In this document: one piece after another, positions 20,401 through 27,981 of the stretch
How the letters are laid out: each line of letters begins with the position of its first letter
Position numbering within the stretch: position 1 is the first letter of the stretch
Source: Streptomyces sp. HUAS CB01
GTDB lineage: Bacteria > Actinomycetota > Actinomycetes > Streptomycetales > Streptomycetaceae
DNA length: 64,000 nucleotides
Reading direction: 5' to 3'
Assembly: GCF_030406905.1 (NCBI RefSeq)
Contig: NZ_CP129137.1
Span: 6,045,501-6,109,500, forward strand
Translations under genes and position numbers: made by a program
Notes under the pieces: model-generated
What the model saw: the letters and a program-made list of their open reading frames with translations, nothing else
Database searches by the model: none
What the model was told of the DNA's origin: nothing

Positions 20401-21325
20401 GGTAGTTGAGATCGGTCTCGGCCATCGACGGGAAGATCCGGTACGACAGCTCCGTGTCGCGCCGCACGGCCGTGTCGACGTCGAAGACCTTGTTGTACGA
20501 GTAGGCGCGGCCGTCCGGCTTGTGCGTGCCCGCGTACCGCAGGGCGCGCTTGCCGGTGAAGCCGGTGTTGGCCTTGGCGGTGGGGGAGCCCGCCGGACCG
20601 CGGTCGACATGGCTGCGCATGTCCTCCGGCACCGGGCTGCCGGTGTCGCCGTCGGAGAACTGCACGTCGGCGAGCTGGACGATGCCCGAGGCCCCGTTGT
20701 TGCGGGTGATCTCCAGGCGGTAGTGCGCGTACGAGCCGGCCTTCTCCGCGTCGATGTCGTACGTCTTCGTCTGGAAGCGCTTCTCGAACGTCTGGCCCTC
20801 GCGGGTGTCCAGGACCGTCCAGTTCTCGCCGTCCGACGAGCCCTTGAGGGTCCAGTCCTTCGGGTCGCGCTCGTCGAAGTCGTTCGCCGAGGTCAGTGCG
20901 TAGGTGACGACCTTGACGGGGCTGTCCGTGTCGAATTCGACCCAGCCCGTCGGCTCGAACGTGAGCCATTTGGTGGACGGCTGGAGGTCGACCAGGTTCT
21001 CCTTGGTCTCCCCGGCGCCGGCGTTCTCACCGCTGGCACGCACCTCGACGACCTTGTCGGTGACGTTGCCCGGTATGCCCGACGCGAAGCCGCCGTCGAC
21101 CCCGTCGGACCGCTTCGCGCCGTCCGGTCCCGTGTCCACGGTGTTGCGCCAGTCGGGCTGTTTCCCGTCGGCTTCGAAGGAGCTGGAGAATTCCGGTGAG
21201 GGGGCCGAGGTCTGGGCGGGCGTGGCGACGGCCGCCGACTGCGCCGTCACCACCAGCAGGGAAGCGGCCGCCACCAGGGCGGCCGAGCGGGCGTGGGGGT
21301 GCCTGGGGCTGGATCTTGGCCGCAT
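17495..21325 (-). CDS. Secreted GH92 alpha-mannosidase with F5/8-type (CBM32-like) domains
   Basis: 1276 residues. There is a signal peptide (about residues 1-35, ending AQSAAVA). A discoidin/F5-8C domain lies near 90-225, a linking region to about 395, then the GH92 N-domain and (alpha/alpha)6 catalytic domain to about 1130. The catalytic part carries GYHGDEDNGEQSAWF, whose acidic residues are typical of this calcium-dependent exo-alpha-mannosidase family. A second discoidin-like domain ends the protein. It would trim alpha-mannose from glycans outside the cell. ATG 21325 has GGAGG about 12 nt upstream. A perfect GACAACGTTGTC palindrome, a LacI-type operator form, lies 30 bp before the start. 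It is divergent from the chitobiose importer. Confidence 0.93.
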   Translation of the reverse strand: MRPRSSPRHPHARSAALVAAASLLVVTAQSAAVATPAQTSAPSPEFSSSFEADGKQPDWRNTVDTGPDGAKRSDGVDGGFASGIPGNVTDKVVEVRASGENAGAGETKENLVDLQPSTKWLTFEPTGWVEFDTDSPVKVVTYALTSANDFDERDPKDWTLKGSSDGENWTVLDTREGQTFEKRFQTKTYDIDAEKAGSYAHYRLEITRNNGASGIVQLADVQFSDGDTGSPVPEDMRSHVDRGPAGSPTAKANTGFTGKRALRYAGTHKPDGRAYSYNKVFDVDTAVRRDTELSYRIFPSMAETDLNYPATSVAVDLAFTDGTYLSDLRAVDSHGGLLTPQGQGAAKRLYVNQWNQVASRIGSVAAGKTVDRILVAYDAPKGPAKFQGWIDDVRIAPKAPEKRLARPSDYASTVRGTNSSGSFSRGNTFPATAVPHGFNFWTPVTNAGSLSWLYEYARANNADNLPTVQAFSASHEPSPWMGDRQTFQLMPSVAEGTPDTGRAARALPFRHEKETARPHYYGVTFENGLKAEITPTDHAAMMRFTYPGDDASVVFDNVTEQAGLTLDPETRSFTGYSDVKSGLSTGATRLFVYGVFDAPVTSSASEGVKGHLRFDAGEDRTVTLRIATSLISVDQARKNLAQEIPASASFGRIKDRAQDAWDDLLGRVEVEGATHDQLVTLYSSLYRLYLYPNSGFEKVDGKDTYASPFSPQTGPDTPTHTGAKIVEGRVYVNNGFWDTYRTTWPAYSFLTPRKAGELVDGFVQQYRDGGWISRWSSPGYADLMTGTSSDVAFADAYVKGVRGFDAEKAYEAALKNATVTPPHRGVGRKGMETSPFLGYASTETHEGLSWSLEGYLNDYGLSKMAEALWAKTKKARYKDEAAYFLNRARNYVTLFDKKAGFFQGRDPKGGWRVPSEKYDPRIWGHDYTETNGWGYAFTAPQDSRGLANLYGGRPALGKKLDTYFATPETASPEFVGSYGSVIHEMTEARDVRMGMYGHSNQVAHHVTYMYNAASQPWKTQEKVREVLSRLYTGSEIGQGYHGDEDNGEQSAWFLFSALGFYPLVMGSGEYAVGSPLFTRATVRLENGRELVVKAPRNSARNVYVQGLKVNGKRWNSTALPHELLARGGTLEFDMGPKPSRWGTGKGAAPVSVTEDDEVPTPRQDAISGTGALFDNTSGTEAALEEAVDLPVAEGTRAVQYTLTSAAHDKAPAGWVLQGSRDGTAWTDLDRRSGESFAWDRQTRVFTVARPGTYQKYRLVPATGAAQPVLAEVELIS

Positions 21326-21355
21326 GTCGAAGCCGTTCCTCCCGCCGAAGCGATA

Positions 21356-21367
21356 GACAACGTTGTC
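21356..21367. promoter_or_regulatory. LacI-type palindrome before the GH92 gene
   Basis: GACAACGTTGTC is a perfect 12-bp palindrome with the central CG typical of LacI-family operators, 31-42 bp upstream of the mannosidase start. No LacI gene is in the window; the regulator is unknown. Confidence 0.6.
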
Positions 21368-21568
21368 AAGCGCAGTGCGCAGGCACCAGTAGGGAGGTAA
21401 GTGCCGTGTGGTGTCAAGGGTGTTGACGGTGCGCCGGGTTCGGATTCGGCCGGTTCGGCAAGATTCCTGCGATGCCGTCCCCGCGCCCGCCGTCCCCGCC
21501 CCCGGGAGGTCTCAACTCGGGAAAGACTGCCGCGCAACCTTGCTTTCGATCTTGCTCCGTTGGCGGGA

Positions 21569-21584
21569 AGTGGACTATACCTGT
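21569..21584 (+). promoter_or_regulatory. DasR-type (dre) site candidate before ngcE
   Basis: AGTGGACTATACCTGT matches 13 of 16 positions of the dre consensus ASTGGTCTAGACCAST. It is about 215 bp before ngcE. DasR represses GlcNAc and chitobiose genes in Streptomyces, which fits the gene. The rest of 21368-21798 shows no gene; the leader after the site is long and unexplained. Confidence 0.5.
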
Positions 21585-21798
21585 CGGCGTCCGCCTCGCC
21601 GGAAAACGCGGCGAAGGGCCAGGGGGAACGGGCAGGCGAAGTATCGTCTGCGGCCCGGGCAGAAGTCCGTTCCCACTGCCACGGTATTACCCCTGCACGA
21701 CCAGCTTCAGCAATTGACCGCGGTGGCGGGGCCCTTCATCTCACGAAGGCGGGCGACCGGTTCACCGCCTGAGTCCTGGAGAAGGCGAGGACTTGAGC

Positions 21799-23250
21799 AT
21801 GGGATCCACCTCCGGCCACTCGAACAGCGGTCTCGGCCGCCGCGACCTGATCAAGCGGTCCGCGGCGCTCGGCCTGGTCACCATTCCCACGATGAGCTTC
21901 CTGTCCGCCTGCGCGAGCGGTGACGGCGGCGCCGGCGGCTCCAAGGTCGAGAAGGGCAAGGTCACCAAGACCAACCCGCTCGGCGTCAACGAGACCGCTG
22001 CCCTCGAAGTCGTCATCTTCGACGGTGGATTCGGGCAGCAGTACGCGATCGACGCGGAGAAGAAGTACAACGCGGCCTTCCCGAAGGCGCCCAAGGTCAA
22101 GCACAAGGCCACCCAGAAGATCCAGTCCGAGCTCCAGCCCCGCTTCAACGGCGGCACCCCGCCGGACCTCATCGACAACTCCGGCGCCGAGCAGATGGAC
22201 ATGGGCGTCCTGGTCGGCAAGAAGCAGCTCGCCGACCTCACCCCGCTGCTGGACGCGCCCTCCGTCGACGACCCGAACAAGAAGGTCCGCGACACCCTGC
22301 GCCCCGGCATCGTCGAGATGGGCCAGTTCGACGGCGCGCCCGTCTGGATCCTCTACTACGCCTACACGGTCTACGGCGTCTGGTACTCGCAGACCGCGCT
22401 CGACCGGCTCGACGCGCAGTACCCCGAGACCTGGGACGAGATGCTCGCCCTGTGCGAGAAGGCGAAGAAGCAGGGCATCGCGGGCTGGACGTACGCCGGC
22501 AAGCACCCCTACTACCTCCCGTTCTCGCTCTACCCCTTCATCGCCAAGATCGGCGGAGTCGAGGTCCTCGACGCCATCGACAACCTGGAGCCCAACGCCT
22601 GGAAGCACCCGGCCGTCAAGGCCGCGTTCGAGGCGTACTACGAGCTCTACAAGAAGGGCTACATCCTCAAGGGCACCCCGGGCCTGGACCACATCCAGTC
22701 CCAGACCGCCTGGACCAAGGGCAAGGCGCTGTTCATCCCCAACGGCTCCTGGGTGGAGAACGAGGCGGCCAGCACGATGCCCAAGGACTTCAACCTCGCC
22801 GTCGCCGCGCCGTCCGGCCTCGACGCCTCGGACAAGATGCCCTTCGGCACCATCTGGGCCTCCGGCGGCGAGCCCTTCATCGTCCCGGCGAAGGCGAAGA
22901 ACGTCGAGGGCGGCATGGAGCAGCTGCGCATCATGCTCAGCGAGGAGTCCTCGAAGAACTTCACCACCCAGGTCAAGTCGCTGACCGCGTTCAACGGCGG
23001 CACCGACGGCATCGAGCTGACGCCCGGTCTGAAGTCCGGCGTCGCCGCGCTGGAGAAGGCCGGCACGAACGTCGTCAACCCGCGTCTGCAGGACTGGTAC
23101 GTCAAGCTCCAGAAGGAGCAGATCGGCGTGGCCGGTCTGGGCGAGATGATGGCCGGACGGCTCACCCCGGCCGAGGCCATCAGCAAGATCCAGGGCTTCG
23201 CCGACAAGGCCGCCCAGGACTCGTCCGTCAAGAAGTACAAGCACCAGTGA
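21799..23250 (+). CDS. ngcE: Chitobiose/GlcNAc ABC transporter substrate-binding lipoprotein
   Basis: 483 residues. It has a twin-arginine-type start (GRRDLIKRSAALGL) and lipobox LSAC, so it is exported folded and lipid-anchored. The body is a family-1 sugar-binding protein of the NgcE type (FDGGFGQQYAIDAEKKYN at the start; WTYAGKHPYYLPFSLYPF mid-protein). In S. coelicolor the homologue at the equivalent place (SCO6005) was shown to bind N,N'-diacetylchitobiose. ATG 21799 is chosen over TTG 21793 because GGCGAGGA lies 7 nt upstream of it. It heads the ngcEFG operon; the ATPase is missing here and is expected to be the shared MsiK encoded elsewhere. A dre-like site upstream suggests DasR control. 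Confidence 0.93.
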   Translation: MGSTSGHSNSGLGRRDLIKRSAALGLVTIPTMSFLSACASGDGGAGGSKVEKGKVTKTNPLGVNETAALEVVIFDGGFGQQYAIDAEKKYNAAFPKAPKVKHKATQKIQSELQPRFNGGTPPDLIDNSGAEQMDMGVLVGKKQLADLTPLLDAPSVDDPNKKVRDTLRPGIVEMGQFDGAPVWILYYAYTVYGVWYSQTALDRLDAQYPETWDEMLALCEKAKKQGIAGWTYAGKHPYYLPFSLYPFIAKIGGVEVLDAIDNLEPNAWKHPAVKAAFEAYYELYKKGYILKGTPGLDHIQSQTAWTKGKALFIPNGSWVENEAASTMPKDFNLAVAAPSGLDASDKMPFGTIWASGGEPFIVPAKAKNVEGGMEQLRIMLSEESSKNFTTQVKSLTAFNGGTDGIELTPGLKSGVAALEKAGTNVVNPRLQDWYVKLQKEQIGVAGLGEMMAGRLTPAEAISKIQGFADKAAQDSSVKKYKHQ

Positions 23251-23335
23251 GCGGCCTGTGCTCCCGGGGGCGGCGTGCCCCCGGGAGCACACAGCACCAG
23301 CGGCGGCACACTCCGGAAGATCGGGGTCGGTAACC

Positions 23336-24259
23336 ATGCAGCACGGCAAGTACCGGTTCATCGTGGGGTTCCTCGCGGCGCCCCTGGCGCTCTACGCGGT
23401 CTTCGTCATCTGGCCGTTCGTCCAGTCCATCTACTACTCGTTCACGGACTGGACCGGTCTGAGCCCGGACTTCTCCATGGTCGGCCTCGACAACTACGCC
23501 CGGCTGTGGGACGACGACGTCTTCTGGAAGTCGCTCCAGCACAGCCTGCTGTTCGCGCTGCTGCTGCCGGTGGTGACGATCGGCCTCGCCCTGTTCTTCG
23601 CCTTCATGATCAATGTCGGCGGGCGGCACCGCAAGGGGGCCGCGGTCTCCGGTGTCCGGGGCTCGTCGTTCTACAAGATCGCCTACTTCTTCCCGCAGGT
23701 GCTCTCGATCGCGATCGTCGCCCTGCTCTTCCAGTTCGCGTACAACCCGGAGAGCGGCGCGATCAACTCCGCCCTCAAGGCGGTCGGGCTCGGCGACGTC
23801 CAGCCGCTGTGGCTCGGCGACCCCGACCTCGCCCTGTGGTGTGTGATGGCGGTCCTCGTCTGGTCGACGGTCGGCTTCTTCGTCGTCCTCTTCTCCGCGG
23901 GCATGGCGTCCATCCCGAAGGACTTCTACGAGGCGGCGCTCCTGGACGGCGCGAGCCGGGTCACCACCTTCTTCCGGATCACGCTGCCGCTGCTGTGGGA
24001 CACGATCCAGTCCGGCTGGGTCTACATGGGCATCCTCGCGCTCGGCGCCGAGTCCTTCGCGGTGGTGCAGATCATGACGACGGGGCCGGGCGGTCCCGAC
24101 TACTCGACCACGGTGATGGTGCTGTACGTGTACCAGTCGGCGTTCCGCGACGGTGCGGCGGCCTACGCGACCACGATCGGCGTCGCCCTGCTGGTCGTCA
24201 CGCTGGCCTTCGCGGCCGTCGTGATGAAGCTGGGCCGGCGCGAGCGCCTGGAGTACTGA
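23336..24259 (+). CDS. ngcF: Chitobiose/GlcNAc ABC transporter permease 1
   Basis: 307 residues, six membrane helices, MalF type. It opens with FIVGFLAAPLALYAVFVIWP and carries the coupling EAA loop YEAALLDGASRVTTFFRITL, which docks the ATPase. ATG 23336 begins the conserved part; the open frame upstream to 23258 is intergenic. It pairs with NgcG to form the channel and takes sugar from NgcE. The gap to ngcE is 85 bp, with an inverted GC-rich stretch GTGCTCCCGGGGGC/GCCCCCGGGAGCAC (23259-23290) that can form a stem. That stem would favour a higher yield of the binding protein. Confidence 0.92.
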   Translation: MQHGKYRFIVGFLAAPLALYAVFVIWPFVQSIYYSFTDWTGLSPDFSMVGLDNYARLWDDDVFWKSLQHSLLFALLLPVVTIGLALFFAFMINVGGRHRKGAAVSGVRGSSFYKIAYFFPQVLSIAIVALLFQFAYNPESGAINSALKAVGLGDVQPLWLGDPDLALWCVMAVLVWSTVGFFVVLFSAGMASIPKDFYEAALLDGASRVTTFFRITLPLLWDTIQSGWVYMGILALGAESFAVVQIMTTGPGGPDYSTTVMVLYVYQSAFRDGAAAYATTIGVALLVVTLAFAAVVMKLGRRERLEY

Positions 24260-24260
24260 G

Positions 24261-25187
24261 ATGAAGACGACCGAAACCTCCCCCGCCGGCACCGCGGAGC
24301 CGCTGCCGCACGTGGTGAAGACCGATCTGCCCGGCGCGAAGCCCAGGAAGAACAAGCGCGGCGACGGCCGGGTCATGAACGTCTTCTCGCACGGGATGCT
24401 GATCCTCTGGGCCTTCATGGTCGTCATGCCGCTGCTGTGGGCGGTGATGACGTCCTTCAAGGACGACAACGCGATCTTCAGCTCGCCGTGGTCGCTGCCG
24501 GACCGGCTCCACTTCGAGAACTGGTCCCGCGCCTGGAGCCAGGCGCACATGAGCGACTACTTCCTGAACACCGTCCTGGTGGTCGCCGGCTCCCTCGCGG
24601 GCACCCTGCTGCTGGGCTCGATGGCGGCGTACGTCCTCGCCCGGTTCGACTTCCCGGGGAACCGCTTCATCTACTTCCTCTTCATCGGGGGGATGAGCTT
24701 CCCGATCATGCTGGCGCTGGTCCCGTTGTTCTACGTGATGAACAACATCCAGCTCCTGAACACGATCCACGGCCTGATCCTGGTGTACATCGCCTACTCG
24801 CTGCCGTTCACCGTGTTCTTCCTCACCGCCTTCTTCCGGACGCTGCCGACCTCGGTGGCGGAAGCGGCGCTGATCGACGGGGCGTCGCACACCCGGACGT
24901 TCTTCCAGGTCATGCTGCCGATGGCCAAGCCCGGCCTGATCAGCGTCGGGATCTTCAACTTCCTGGGCCAGTGGAACCAGTACATGCTGCCGACGGTGCT
25001 GAACACCGAGCAGGAGCAGAAGGTGCTCTCCCAGGGCCTGGTGCAGCTGGCCGTCAGCCAGGGGTACAAGGGCGACTGGTCCGGCCTGTTCGCGGGCCTG
25101 GTGATGGCGATGCTGCCGGTGCTGGCCGCGTACATCGTCTTCCAGCGCCAGGTCGTCGCGGGCCTCACGGCGGGCGCCCTGAAGTAG
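24261..25187 (+). CDS. ngcG: Chitobiose/GlcNAc ABC transporter permease 2
   Basis: 308 residues, MalG type, with a 40-residue charged N-terminal extension, then six helices. The EAA loop is AEAALIDGASHTRTFFQVML (about residues 205-225). It starts one base after the ngcF stop, so the two are translated together. No ATP-binding subunit follows; the next gene is the ROK regulator after 185 bp. This missing ATPase is normal for the Streptomyces sugar importers served by MsiK. Confidence 0.92.
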   Translation: MKTTETSPAGTAEPLPHVVKTDLPGAKPRKNKRGDGRVMNVFSHGMLILWAFMVVMPLLWAVMTSFKDDNAIFSSPWSLPDRLHFENWSRAWSQAHMSDYFLNTVLVVAGSLAGTLLLGSMAAYVLARFDFPGNRFIYFLFIGGMSFPIMLALVPLFYVMNNIQLLNTIHGLILVYIAYSLPFTVFFLTAFFRTLPTSVAEAALIDGASHTRTFFQVMLPMAKPGLISVGIFNFLGQWNQYMLPTVLNTEQEQKVLSQGLVQLAVSQGYKGDWSGLFAGLVMAMLPVLAAYIVFQRQVVAGLTAGALK

Positions 25188-25372
25188 CTCCCCGACGCGG
25201 CTCCCGCCCGCTCCGCCAACGCGTCCGTACCGCCCTCCGGCAGCCACCGGCGGGTGGTACGCGCGTCTTCCGGGGATTTGCCGGGCTTTCGCTCAGGTCT
25301 TGACGGGGAGCTGCCCGAAAGGCTCCCCTTAGAGTTCACATGTTGGAGTGAAGAGCGGGAGTGTGTGAGTCG

Positions 25373-26572
25373 ATGGAGACTCCGGGGTCGCAGACATCTC
25401 TGCATCGGGCCAATCTCGAGCGGGTCGTACGCGCCGTGCGGCTGGCCGGTTCGCTCACCCAGGCCGAGATCGCCAGGAGCACGGGCCTGTCCGCCGCCAC
25501 CGTCTCCAACATCGTCCGCGAGCTGAAGGACGGCGGGACCGTCGAGGTCACGCCCACCTCCGCGGGTGGCCGCCGGGCCCGCAGCGTCTCGCTCAGCGGG
25601 GACGCCGGGATCGTCGTCGGCGTCGACTTCGGCCATACGCACCTGCGCGTCGCGATCGGCAACCTGGCGCACCAGGTCCTCGCCGAGGAGTCCGAGCCGC
25701 TCGACGTGGACGCCTCCTCCGCCCAGGGCTTCGACCGGGCGGAGCAGCTGGTCAAACGGCTGATCGAGGCCACCGGCATCGGCCCGGACAAGATCGTCGG
25801 GGTGGGTCTGGGCGTGCCCGGCCCGATCGACGTGGAGACGGGCACGCTGGGCTCCACGGCGATCCTGCCGGGCTGGAGCGGCATCAACCCCAGCGAGGAG
25901 CTCTCCGGCCGGCTCGGCGTCCCCGTGTACGTGGACAACGACGCCAACCTCGGCGCCCTGGGCGAGCTGGTGTGGGGGAGCGGCCGCGGGGTCAGGGACC
26001 TCGCCTACATCAAGGTCGCCAGCGGCGTCGGCGCCGGCCTCGTCATAGAGGGCCAGATCTACCGGGGCCCCGGCGGTACCGCGGGGGAGATCGGGCACAT
26101 CACACTGGACGAGTCGGGGCCCGTCTGCCGCTGCGGCAACCGTGGCTGCCTCGAGACGTTCGCCGCGGCCCGCTACGTACTGCCGCTGCTCCAGCCCAGC
26201 CACGGCCCGGACCTGACCATGGAGCGGGTCGTGCAGCTGGCGCGGGAGGGCGACCCGGGCTGCCGGCGCGTCGTCGCCGACGTCGGCCGCCACATCGGCA
26301 GCGGTGTGGCCAACCTGTGCAACCTGCTCAACCCCAGCAGGGTGGTCCTCGGCGGCAGTCTGGCGGAGGCCGGGGAACTGGTCCTCGCGCCGATCCGCGA
26401 GTCCGTCTCCCGGTACGCGATCCCCAGCGCCGCCCGCCGGCTCTCCGTCCTTCCGGGGGCGCTGGGCGGCCGGGCCGAGGTGCTGGGGGCGCTGGCCCTC
26501 GTACTCAGCGAAATGGGTGATTCGACACTTCTGGACAGCTCGGTACCGGCCGGGACGCCTGCCTTCACTTAG
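25373..26572 (+). CDS. rok7B7: ROK-family transcriptional regulator (Rok7B7-like)
   Basis: 399 residues. The N-terminal winged helix (TQAEIARSTGLSAATVSNIV, about residues 24-43) is followed by a ROK kinase-like fold: VGVDFGHTHLRVAIG for the phosphate loop, an ExGH-type GEIGHI, and the zinc motif CRCGNRGCLE. It sits between ngcEFG and xylFGH exactly as Rok7B7 (SCO6008) does in S. coelicolor, where it affects carbon repression, antibiotic production and the xylose importer. Start ATG 25373 is preferred; GTG 25361 would add four residues. As a repressor/activator it would bind sugar-derived ligands. Identification rests on domain and place. Confidence 0.88.
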   Translation: METPGSQTSLHRANLERVVRAVRLAGSLTQAEIARSTGLSAATVSNIVRELKDGGTVEVTPTSAGGRRARSVSLSGDAGIVVGVDFGHTHLRVAIGNLAHQVLAEESEPLDVDASSAQGFDRAEQLVKRLIEATGIGPDKIVGVGLGVPGPIDVETGTLGSTAILPGWSGINPSEELSGRLGVPVYVDNDANLGALGELVWGSGRGVRDLAYIKVASGVGAGLVIEGQIYRGPGGTAGEIGHITLDESGPVCRCGNRGCLETFAAARYVLPLLQPSHGPDLTMERVVQLAREGDPGCRRVVADVGRHIGSGVANLCNLLNPSRVVLGGSLAEAGELVLAPIRESVSRYAIPSAARRLSVLPGALGGRAEVLGALALVLSEMGDSTLLDSSVPAGTPAFT

Positions 26573-26594
26573 ATAACGAATGGCACCGTTGTCA
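26572..26594. promoter_or_regulatory. Dyad upstream of xylF
   Basis: GATAACG-N9-CGTTGTC is a dyad with one mismatched pair, starting at the end of the ROK gene. It resembles ROK/LacI half-sites (compare GACAACGTTGTC before the mannosidase gene). A further TCGTT follows at 26597. Confidence 0.4.
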
Positions 26595-26626
26595 TCTCGT
26601 TAAGGATTTACTCCTTGACGCTGGCG

Positions 26627-26663
26627 TTGCGGCCGAGTTGACTTCCAGCCACCTCGGCCGCAA
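26627..26663 (+). promoter_or_regulatory. Perfect 11-bp inverted repeat in the xylF upstream region
   Basis: TTGCGGCCGAG (26627-26637) and CTCGGCCGCAA (26653-26663), loop 15 nt. It lies 8 bp past a TTGACG box (26614-26619) and 29 bp before xylF, so it is either an operator or a leader hairpin. Confidence 0.55.
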
Positions 26664-26692
26664 GGACGCGGCCTCGTCAGGGAGGTTTCTGA

Positions 26693-27805
26693 ATGAACAC
26701 GCAGATGCGTCGTGTCGCCGTGGCCGTGAGCGCCACCGCGATGGCCGTGTCGCTCGCCGCCTGCGGCAGCGCCAAGGAGTCCGGTGACAACGGCGGCAAG
26801 ACCGGTGCCGCGAAGGGCGACGACCTCACCATCGGTCTCCTGCTCCCCGAGAACCAGACCGCGCGCTACGAGAAGTTCGACAAGCCGCTCATCGAGAAGA
26901 AGATCAGCGAGCTGACGAACGGCAAGGCGAAGGTCGTCTACGCCAACGCCAAGCAGGACGCGACGCTGCAGACGCAGCAGGTCGACACGATGATCACCAA
27001 CAAGGTCGACGCGCTGATCGTGGACGCGGTGGACGCCAAGGCCATCGCGGGCGGCGTGAAGAAGGCGAAGGACGCCGGCATCCCGGTCGTCGCCTTCGAC
27101 CGTCTCGCCGAGGGCCCCATCGACGCCTACACCTCGTTCGACAACGAAGAGGTCGGCAAGGTCCAGGGCGAGGCCCTTCTGAAGGCGCTCGGCGACAAGG
27201 CCAAGAGCGGCCAGATCGTCATGATGAACGGCTCCATCACCGACCCGAACGCCGCGCTGTTCAAGAAGGGCGCCCACTCCGTCCTCGACGGCAAGGTGAA
27301 CGTCGGCAAGGAGTACGACACCAAGGAGTGGAAGCCGGAGAACGCCAACGCCAACATGGAGGCCGCGATCTCGGCCCTCGGCAAGGACAAGATCGTCGGC
27401 GTCTACTCCGCGAACGACGGCATGGCGGGCGGCATCATCACCGCCCTGAAGGCCGGCGGCTTCGACAAGCTCCCGCCCGTCACCGGCCAGGACGCCGAGC
27501 TCGCCGGTGTGCAGCGCATCGTCGCGGGTGAGCAGTTCATGAGCGTCTACAAGCCGTACGCGCCGGAGGCCGCGGCCGCCGCCGAGATGGCCGTCGCGCT
27601 CGCCAAGGGCCAGAGCCTGGACGCGATCGCCACGGCCAAGGTCGACAGCCCGACCACCAAGGGCGTCCCGTCCGTGCTCGTCCCGGTCGTCTCGCTGACC
27701 AAGGACAACATCAAGGACTCGGTCGTCAAGGACGGCGTCTACACCGCCGCCGAGATCTGCACCCCGAAGTTCAAGGCCGCCTGCGACGCGATCGGCCTGA
27801 AGTAG
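26693..27805 (+). CDS. xylF: Xylose ABC transporter substrate-binding lipoprotein
   Basis: 370 residues. It has a short signal with lipobox LAAC (Cys at about residue 23), then a ribose/xylose-binding fold. The XylF type is shown by LLPENQTARYEKFDKP at the start, FDRLAEGPIDAYTSFDNE in the middle (the usual xylose-pocket Asp/Arg region) and GQDAELAGVQRIVAGEQFMSVYK. A GGGAGG ribosome site precedes ATG 26693. It heads xylFGH and is separated from xylG by a strong stem-loop, which usually gives more binding protein than membrane parts. The ROK gene directly upstream is the likely regulator. Confidence 0.93.
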   Translation: MNTQMRRVAVAVSATAMAVSLAACGSAKESGDNGGKTGAAKGDDLTIGLLLPENQTARYEKFDKPLIEKKISELTNGKAKVVYANAKQDATLQTQQVDTMITNKVDALIVDAVDAKAIAGGVKKAKDAGIPVVAFDRLAEGPIDAYTSFDNEEVGKVQGEALLKALGDKAKSGQIVMMNGSITDPNAALFKKGAHSVLDGKVNVGKEYDTKEWKPENANANMEAAISALGKDKIVGVYSANDGMAGGIITALKAGGFDKLPPVTGQDAELAGVQRIVAGEQFMSVYKPYAPEAAAAAEMAVALAKGQSLDAIATAKVDSPTTKGVPSVLVPVVSLTKDNIKDSVVKDGVYTAAEICTPKFKAACDAIGLK

Positions 27806-27841
27806 GCACCACGTCCCTGAGGGACGCTCCCTGAAGCCTGG

Positions 27842-27889
27842 CCGGTGCCCCGCCCCCATCCAGCCCCCGCTATCGGGGCGGGGCACCGG
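27842..27889 (+). terminator. Intercistronic stem-loop between xylF and xylG
   Basis: CCGGTGCCCCGCCCC (27842-27856) pairs perfectly with 27875-27889, a 15-bp stem with an 18-nt loop. No T-tract. It probably acts as a partial terminator or protects xylF mRNA. Confidence 0.75.
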
Positions 27890-27981
27890 ACAGAAACGCT
27901 TCTCCCAGCTTCTGCTCAACCTCCGCGCCACCCCTCCCGGCGCGGCATCCCGCCGGTCAGGCGGCGAAGGAGATGGTTCAC

